Origin: Candidatus Omnitrophota bacterium | Lineage (GTDB): Bacteria > Omnitrophota > Gorgyraeia > Duberdicusellales > 4484-171 | Direction: 5' to 3' | NCBI GenBank assembly: GCA_016939345.1 | Contig: JAFGHG010000016.1 | Coordinates: forward strand, 1-10,696 | DNA length: 10,696 nt | In this document: piece after piece, positions 6,900 through 10,696 of the stretch | Position numbering within the stretch: position 1 is the stretch's first letter | Layout of the letters: every line of letters begins with the position of its first letter | Position numbers and translations under genes: made by a program | Notes under the pieces: model-generated | Told to the model about the DNA's origin: nothing | The model's database searches: none | The model's input: the letters and a program-made list of their open reading frames with translations, nothing else

Positions 6900-7464
6900 G
6901 ACGTTTATTGATATTCTGCCTTATATAGGCACATTTCCCCCTGAGGCTGAAAAGGGATTTTCTGAAGTAGTAAACAGCCTTTTTTCTTTCGCCTAGCTTA
7001 AGGTAGCTGTCAGCTAAAGAATACTGGGCCTCAGGCCGCTGGCAATCAATTTCCAGGGCTTTATGAAAGCAGACAACAGCTTCTCTATGCCGGCCTAAAC
7101 TGTTTAACAGCCAGCCTTTATTATGGTACAAAGAAGGGCAACCGTCATCTTTTATGATGCCCTGGTTAAAACAATTAAGGCCGTCTTTATGCCTGCCCAA
7201 TTCCACCAGGCAAAGGGCTTTGTCATTATAAGTACAGCCGTCATCGCTGCGCAGACTTAAAGCCTTATCAAAATATCTAATAGCTTTTACATAATCCTCC
7301 TCTAGCATCCTCTCCTGAGCAAGGAAATAATTCAGAAAAAAATCATCCTGATGTTTTTTGGCTAATTTAATACAGCGGGATATTTTTCTGGCTGCCCTGT
7401 TAAAATGGAAAAAGGTGATTTCCCTGTCCAGCTTTTTTCTTTCAAGTTCAAAGTCTATCGGCAT
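6886..7464 (-). CDS. Tetratricopeptide repeat protein
   Basis: A 192-residue protein made mostly of TPR helices. About four repeats can be laid out at 34-residue spacing: roughly 43-76 (ending YFDKALSLRSDD), 77-110 (YNDKALCLVELGRHKDGLNCFNQGI), 111-144 (YHNKGWLLNSLGRHREAVVCFHKALEI) and 145-178 (AQYSLADSYLKLGERKKAVYYFRKSL). An earlier degenerate helix pair fills the N-terminus. No signal peptide or membrane segment is seen, so it should be cytoplasmic. TPR proteins are scaffolds; the partner is unknown. The start lies 5 nt after the stop of the methyltransferase gene and has no clear ribosome site, so it is probably translated by coupling and may act with that enzyme. Its last codons form part of the terminator. 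Confidence 0.85.
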   Translation of the reverse strand: MPIDFELERKKLDREITFFHFNRAARKISRCIKLAKKHQDDFFLNYFLAQERMLEEDYVKAIRYFDKALSLRSDDGCTYNDKALCLVELGRHKDGLNCFNQGIIKDDGCPSLYHNKGWLLNSLGRHREAVVCFHKALEIDCQRPEAQYSLADSYLKLGERKKAVYYFRKSLFSLRGKCAYIRQNINKRLKTL

Positions 7465-7469
7465 AGAAA

Positions 7470-8279
7470 TTACTTAGAACAAATAAATCCCATAGCTTCT
7501 TTTGAATAAGTTATTTTTTTAAACCCTGCGGTTTTTAAGTTTCTCCCGACTTTAGCCGGAAAATCATATCCCCTCTTAATCTTATATAAAGGCGTATAGT
7601 GAAACATCTTACTGCCTTTTTTCAGGACTCTTTTTAAGCTAAGGTAAAACTTAACTGAATAAAGCTCTTTGGCCATGGTAAAAGTCGGAGGGTCATGCAT
7701 TATACAATCAAAATAATCGCTTTCAAACCCTATAAGATTCTGGCTTACGTCTTTTTCTATGATCTTTATGTTTTTTGATTCAAACAGCTCACAAGACAAA
7801 GGGTTTATCCTGGCTAAAGACAAAATATTCGGGTCTTTTTCGAAAGTAATGACTTGTGCGGCTTTTTTAGATGCAAGAATGGCAGTATAGCCCGGACCCA
7901 TACAGGTATCAAGCACCCGACCTTTAGGCTTTATGGCTTCTATCTTATTCAGTGAGTCCTGTTTTGGAGAATCTTTTCTATGCATAGGCACAGAACTTAT
8001 AACAAAGGTAGGCCAATCAGAAGTCGGGGCTAATTTATAGTAGCGGTTGGTATCTTTGGAAAAAAAAGCTATTTTTGTAACTCCTTCTTTATCAAGATAA
8101 TAGCAAAATTTATCTTCTAAATCCTGGTTTAAGTTTAAGGTTATCTCCTTATCTATTAAAGCCTCATCTTCCCCGATTCTGACCAGGCAGCGCCTAGTGC
8201 CAAAATCAAGATCCAGGAAAAATTCCTGGCCTGGTTTATGATTTTTCATAAATCCCAAGTCCTTCTTGGTAACAATCAT
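7470..8279 (-). CDS. SAM-dependent methyltransferase resembling COG2521
   Basis: A 269-residue protein. The first 115 residues form a domain I do not recognise. A Rossmann-type methyltransferase follows: motif I VLDTCMGPGYTAILA (122-136), acidic SAM-ribose residue E147 in VITFEKD, and motif IV H195-D-P-P-T-F (195-200) with ELYSVKFYLSLKRVLKKGSKMFHYTP after it. The pattern DxCxGxGYTA plus HDPPxF and a C-terminal AGF resembles COG2521, described as predicted archaeal methyltransferases. The DPP(T/R)F motif suggests methylation of an exocyclic nitrogen, but the substrate is unknown. Start: the ATG at 8279 has no ribosome site and lies 7 nt after a -10 hexamer, so the mRNA may be leaderless. An alternative ATG at 8249 has AAGGA 10 nt before it. 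The gene is divergent from HU and precedes the TPR gene by 5 nt. Confidence 0.8.
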   Translation of the reverse strand: MIVTKKDLGFMKNHKPGQEFFLDLDFGTRRCLVRIGEDEALIDKEITLNLNQDLEDKFCYYLDKEGVTKIAFFSKDTNRYYKLAPTSDWPTFVISSVPMHRKDSPKQDSLNKIEAIKPKGRVLDTCMGPGYTAILASKKAAQVITFEKDPNILSLARINPLSCELFESKNIKIIEKDVSQNLIGFESDYFDCIMHDPPTFTMAKELYSVKFYLSLKRVLKKGSKMFHYTPLYKIKRGYDFPAKVGRNLKTAGFKKITYSKEAMGFICSK

Positions 8280-8286
8280 ATGCCTA

Positions 8287-8314
8287 ATTATAGACAGGCC
8301 CTAATGTTTTACAA
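8287..8314 (-). promoter_or_regulatory. Promoter of the methyltransferase gene
   Basis: Minus strand TTGTAA (8314-8309), a 16-nt spacer, then a perfect TATAAT (8292-8287). The -10 ends 7 nt before the ATG at 8279, which puts the expected transcription start on or next to the start codon. The spacer contains the word AAAACATTAGGG that recurs in front of HU. Confidence 0.6.
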
Positions 8315-8391
8315 CAAAAAAATAATATTTAATTTTCTTGACAACAATAGGCTTAGCTATAAAATATTGAAAGTGGTTGAAAACATTAGGG
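8299..8391. repeat. Perfect 12-bp inverted repeat across the divergent promoter region
   Basis: CCCTAATGTTTT at 8299-8310 and AAAACATTAGGG at 8380-8391 are exact inverted copies 69 bp apart. Allowing one inserted base the match grows to 16 bp (TTG lies before the A run in both). The left arm lies in the spacer of the methyltransferase promoter; the right arm lies just after the HU transcription start or within a second HU promoter. This suits a shared operator for the two divergent genes. The protein that would bind is not known. Confidence 0.65.
8338..8365 (+). promoter_or_regulatory. Sigma-70-type promoter of the HU gene
   Basis: Perfect -35 TTGACA (8338-8343), 16-nt spacer, -10 TAAAAT (8360-8365, five of six). 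The transcript would start near 8372, giving a leader of about 90 nt. A weaker second candidate is TTGAAA (8377-8382), 16 nt, TATATC (8399-8404). Confidence 0.75.
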
Positions 8392-8422
8392 TTTTAAGTA
8401 TATCTGGATAAGGAGCAAGGAT

Positions 8423-8439
8423 ATCCGCTTAAGGCGGAT
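8423..8439 (+). promoter_or_regulatory. Hairpin in the HU mRNA leader
   Basis: ATCCGC (8423-8428) pairs with GCGGAT (8434-8439) over a TTAAG loop, ending 8 nt before the ribosome site. There is no T run, so it is not a terminator. It could stabilise the mRNA or modulate ribosome entry; this is inference. Confidence 0.45.
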
Positions 8440-8447
8440 GCACTAAA

Positions 8448-8455
8448 AGGAGGTG
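8448..8455 (+). promoter_or_regulatory. Strong ribosome binding site of the HU gene
   Basis: AGGAGGTG, eight bases complementary to the 16S rRNA tail, ends 5 nt before the ATG at 8461. It is the best ribosome site in the window and fits an abundant product. Confidence 0.85.
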
Positions 8456-8460
8456 TTTCT

Positions 8461-8727
8461 ATGAACAAGGCTCAACTGGTTGAAAAAATCGCATCTCAGA
8501 CAGCTACCAAAAAACAGGCTCAAGAGATAGTAGATACTATCCTGGATTCGATAAAGGGTAGTCTTAAAAAAAGAGAAGATGTAGCAATTTCTGGTTTTGG
8601 AACTTTTAAAGTAAAACAGACAAAAGCAAGACAGGGAAGAAACCCAAAGACCGGCGAAACCATTCAGATTCCTGCAAAAAAGAAAATAGCTTTTAGGGCA
8701 TCCAAAGATCTAAAAGCCATACTGTAA
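8461..8727 (+). CDS. hup: HU family DNA-binding protein
   Basis: An 88-residue histone-like protein that binds and bends DNA as a dimer in the nucleoid. It has the N-terminal two-helix dimerisation part (MNKAQLVEKIASQTATKKQAQEIVDTILDSI), the GFGTFKVK strand (45-52), the DNA-inserting arm with R-N-P-K-T-G-E-T-I-Q-I-P (60-71) and the C-terminal FRASKDLK. Length is close to the usual 90. The arm proline that kinks DNA (P62) is present. The usual GK near the C-terminus is SK, a minor change. HU and IHF subunits are similar; the sequence looks more like HU. It is the only plus-strand gene, with its own promoter, a strong ribosome site and a terminator, so it is transcribed alone. Confidence 0.97.
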   Translation: MNKAQLVEKIASQTATKKQAQEIVDTILDSIKGSLKKREDVAISGFGTFKVKQTKARQGRNPKTGETIQIPAKKKIAFRASKDLKAIL

Positions 8728-8743
8728 ATAATATCCAGCTATA

Positions 8744-8790
8744 AAAATAAAAAAGGGTATACTAAAATAAAGTATACCCTTTTTTATTTT
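8744..8790. terminator. Bidirectional rho-independent terminator between HU and the RNA methyltransferase
   Basis: A perfect 20-bp stem (8744-8763 with 8771-8790) encloses a 7-nt loop. The GC core is GGGTATACT/AGTATACCC, flanked by an A run on one side and a T run on the other, so it works in both directions. It starts 16 nt after the HU stop and ends 9 nt before the stop of the convergent gene. Confidence 0.93.
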
Positions 8791-8799
8791 CTTGAAATT

Positions 8800-9747
8800 C
8801 TAAACCGACGTCTTTTTTAACCTGGCGATATAAAAACCCTCCATCGTATCATTAGGTATTATCCTTTTAGTCAAAAACATCTGGGATGAAAACTTATTGT
8901 CTTTAAAGCTTTTTAAACCGCTTACCGCATTGCTTAAATTAAGCTCTATAGGCAGGATCTCCAGATTTGCCTTAAACTTATTCAAAAACCAGTCGATAAC
9001 TCCTTCATTTTCTTCAGGAGAAAAGGTACAGGTAGAATATACCAGCTCTCCTCCTTCTTCCAATGCAAAAAATGCTGAGTGAAGAAGTTTTTTCTGCTTG
9101 TGGACCATTTCCTTTACTTTTTTCTGCTTCCAGTATTTAAATGTATTGGGGTTGCTTATAAGAAAGCGGCCTTCTGTAGAACAAGGCACATCAGCCAAGA
9201 TCTTATTGAATCTCTCAGGAAATTTCTTTCTGACCAGGGTGCTGTCCATAAGATAAACCTTTACTGAGTCTGCGCCTTGGGTCTTTAGGTTGGCTAAAAG
9301 CTTGTAATAGCGGGTGCGGATTTTCTCTACGGCTGTTATCTGGGCTCGAGGAGCTAGTGAAGTTAAAAGAGTTGTTTTGGCTCCCGGTGCAGCACAAAGG
9401 TCAAGTATCCGGTCGCTGTCTTGGGGTGAAAGCACAAGAGGCGGCAGCATACTGGATATATTCTGGACATAAACCAGGCCCTGCTTATAGACATCCGTCC
9501 TTTGAAAATCCCTTAAGGGATTTTTCAATAAAAATGCTCCCCGGGGAAAGGACAATTCCTGAAACCTCACTCTCTGCTCAAGAAGGTTCTTGCGTAAATT
9601 CCTTATATCTGTTTTTAAATGATTTATTCTAAAAGCTGTCTGCTTCTTATTTAGGAAAGTAGCGGCTATCTTGGTATAGCTCTGGGGGTATATCTTCTTA
9701 AGCTTATCGATAAACTCCTGGGGAAGTTTATAAACCGTACTCTTCAT
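8800..9747 (-). CDS. RsmB/NOP2/Sun-family RNA (cytosine-5) methyltransferase
   Basis: This SAM-dependent enzyme makes 5-methylcytosine in rRNA or tRNA. In its 315 residues I see the SAM loop D116-L-C-A-A-P-G-A-K-T-T (116-126), acidic E141 for ribose, motif IV A-D-V-P188-C189-S-T-E-G and motif VI Y-S-T239-C240-T-F-S-P-E-E-N-E. C240 is expected to be the nucleophile and C189 to release the product. The NusB-like N-terminal domain of RsmB is absent. The short N-terminal region (1-100) is like that of the compact archaeal and RsmF-like members, and no PUA domain follows. The target base is therefore uncertain. The gene begins 10 nt after the radical SAM gene, with GAGG that overlaps its stop 8 to 9 nt before the ATG, and ends at the shared terminator. 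Confidence 0.92.
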   Translation of the reverse strand: MKSTVYKLPQEFIDKLKKIYPQSYTKIAATFLNKKQTAFRINHLKTDIRNLRKNLLEQRVRFQELSFPRGAFLLKNPLRDFQRTDVYKQGLVYVQNISSMLPPLVLSPQDSDRILDLCAAPGAKTTLLTSLAPRAQITAVEKIRTRYYKLLANLKTQGADSVKVYLMDSTLVRKKFPERFNKILADVPCSTEGRFLISNPNTFKYWKQKKVKEMVHKQKKLLHSAFFALEEGGELVYSTCTFSPEENEGVIDWFLNKFKANLEILPIELNLSNAVSGLKSFKDNKFSSQMFLTKRIIPNDTMEGFYIARLKKTSV

Positions 9748-9757
9748 TGGTTAAACC

Positions 9758-10660
9758 TCAAAATTCATCATGGCTGTATCTGGTTAATCCTAATTTAGAA
9801 GCGTATTTTACCACTTCATCATACTCATTAAAAGTTATTCTTCGCTTAAGCTCATCATACTCATCGGCCCTGAAACAGGGAAAATACTGCTTCATTATAT
9901 TAACATAGGTGTCGGCTGAAATTTCTTCTTTAATAAAATCAAGGACCTTAAAAGAGCCGGCTTGTTTTTGAGGCAAGACCAGGTGCCTGATAAGCAGGCC
10001 TTTTTTGACAACTCCTGAATCTATCTCTAAATCACCGACCTGCCTATGCATCTCCTTTACTGAGCCCTTAACCACTTCCCAGTAATCCCCGGCTTGTGAA
10101 TATTTCTCAGAAACTTCTCTGTCCGAATACTTGATATCCGGCATAAAAATATCAAATACCCCCTCCACAAGTTTTAATACTTCGGCTTTTTCATAGCCTC
10201 CGCAATTATAAACTAAAGGGATATTCAGGCCTTTTTCTACAGCTATAACCAGGGACTCGATTATCTGGGCAATATAATGGGTGGGAGTGACAAAATTTAT
10301 GTTTTCTGCCCCCTGACTTTTTAGTTTTAGCATATTATCAGCAAGCATTTCGGCACTTATATCATGGCCCTCTCCTATGTTAGATATTGAATAATTCTGA
10401 CAGTATATACAGCCTAGGTTGCAAAAGGAAAAAAATATAGTTCCTGAGCCGCCTTTTCCCACTATCTCCGGCTCCTCGCCAAAGTGCAAAAATGCGCTGC
10501 TTACTCTGGCCAGCTTGCCGGCTCCGCAGAACCCCAGTTCGTCATTGGCGCGGTTAACCAGGCAATTCCTGGGACAAAGGTCGCAGGCTTTAAGCCTCTC
10601 TTTTAGCTTCAGGGCTATTTCCTGTAGTTTACCGGATTTATATAGTTCTTGATATGCCAT
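9758..10660 (-). CDS. Radical SAM protein, PflX-like (COG1313-type)
   Basis: A 300-residue cytoplasmic iron-sulfur protein. The radical SAM motif is C80-N-L-G-C84-I-Y-C87, which binds a [4Fe-4S] cluster that cleaves SAM to a 5'-deoxyadenosyl radical. Before it lies the family's second cysteine set C26-D-L-C29-P-R-N-C33 with G-F-C45-G-A-G, then FGEEPEIVGKGGSGTIFFS. This order matches the PflX/COG1313 family, named after pyruvate formate-lyase activases, but the true substrate is unknown. It differs from AmmeMemoRadiSam proteins in the spacing and in the SGTIFFSFCNLGC stretch. No glycyl-radical enzyme is visible in the window. Start: ATG at 10660 with AAGGA 9 nt before it. It leads a two-gene unit with the RNA methyltransferase. 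Confidence 0.88.
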   Translation of the reverse strand: MAYQELYKSGKLQEIALKLKERLKACDLCPRNCLVNRANDELGFCGAGKLARVSSAFLHFGEEPEIVGKGGSGTIFFSFCNLGCIYCQNYSISNIGEGHDISAEMLADNMLKLKSQGAENINFVTPTHYIAQIIESLVIAVEKGLNIPLVYNCGGYEKAEVLKLVEGVFDIFMPDIKYSDREVSEKYSQAGDYWEVVKGSVKEMHRQVGDLEIDSGVVKKGLLIRHLVLPQKQAGSFKVLDFIKEEISADTYVNIMKQYFPCFRADEYDELKRRITFNEYDEVVKYASKLGLTRYSHDEF

Positions 10661-10685
10661 ATTATATTGTCCTTATTTTCCTGCT

Positions 10686-10691
10686 ATTATA
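10686..10691 (-). promoter_or_regulatory. Candidate -10 element of the radical SAM/RNA methyltransferase unit
   Basis: The minus strand reads TATAAT at 10691-10686, 25 nt before the ATG at 10660. The -35 region lies outside the window, so the promoter cannot be completed. Confidence 0.4.
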
Positions 10692-10696
10692 TAGAC

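Noticed and set aside
8438..8446. Mini-ORF ATG-CAC-TAA in the HU leader just before the ribosome site
   Set aside because: Only two codons and lying partly in the leader hairpin; such triplets arise easily by chance.
9357..9632. Plus-strand ORF of 91 codons opposite the RNA methyltransferase
   Set aside because: It mirrors conserved motif regions of the real gene and resembles no protein family.

Overview
The window reads as bacterial chromosome of modest GC content, tightly packed and nearly all on the minus strand. The content is housekeeping: isoprenoid synthesis, mRNA turnover, folate salvage, RNA methylation and a nucleoid protein. A multi-subunit 2-oxoacid:ferredoxin oxidoreductase, a PflX-type radical SAM protein and a methyltransferase resembling an archaeal family suggest an anaerobic or uncultured lineage. 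The order rny, ymdB, PilZ, dxs, ferredoxin, vorB recalls Candidatus Omnitrophota, but this is recollection and not proof. No mobile element, CRISPR array, tRNA or rRNA was seen.

Layout, from right to left for the minus strand. (1) 10691-8800: a PflX-like radical SAM protein followed by a NOL1/NOP2/Sun-family RNA m5C methyltransferase. This unit ends at a strong bidirectional terminator (8744-8790) shared with the convergent HU gene. (2) 8338-8727, plus strand: HU, with its own promoter, a leader hairpin and a strong ribosome binding site. (3) 8314-6871: a COG2521-like methyltransferase and a TPR protein, ending in a terminator whose first arm is the last codons of the TPR gene. (4) 6813-1: an extended -10 promoter and a leader with three hairpins, then 5-formyltetrahydrofolate cyclo-ligase, RNase Y, YmdB phosphodiesterase, a PilZ protein, dxs, a 2x[4Fe-4S] ferredoxin subunit and the VorB-type subunit, which runs off the window. 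From ymdB onward the genes are separated by 15 bp or less or overlap, so they are very probably one operon.

How they fit together: RNase Y and YmdB are neighbours in Bacillus too and concern RNA decay and signalling. PilZ adds a probable cyclic-di-GMP-responsive partner. DXS consumes pyruvate, and the ferredoxin/VorB pair belongs to an enzyme that oxidises a 2-oxoacid with CoA and reduces ferredoxin, so both act on thiamine-diphosphate chemistry of keto acids.

The most unusual signals are not coding. A perfect 12-bp inverted repeat is placed at equivalent positions in two divergent promoters (methyltransferase and HU). The leader before the cyclo-ligase gene carries three adjacent hairpins. 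The 143-bp gap between rny and ymdB is built from recurring GTAAC/GTTAC words and palindromes. No clearly new multi-gene system was recognised.
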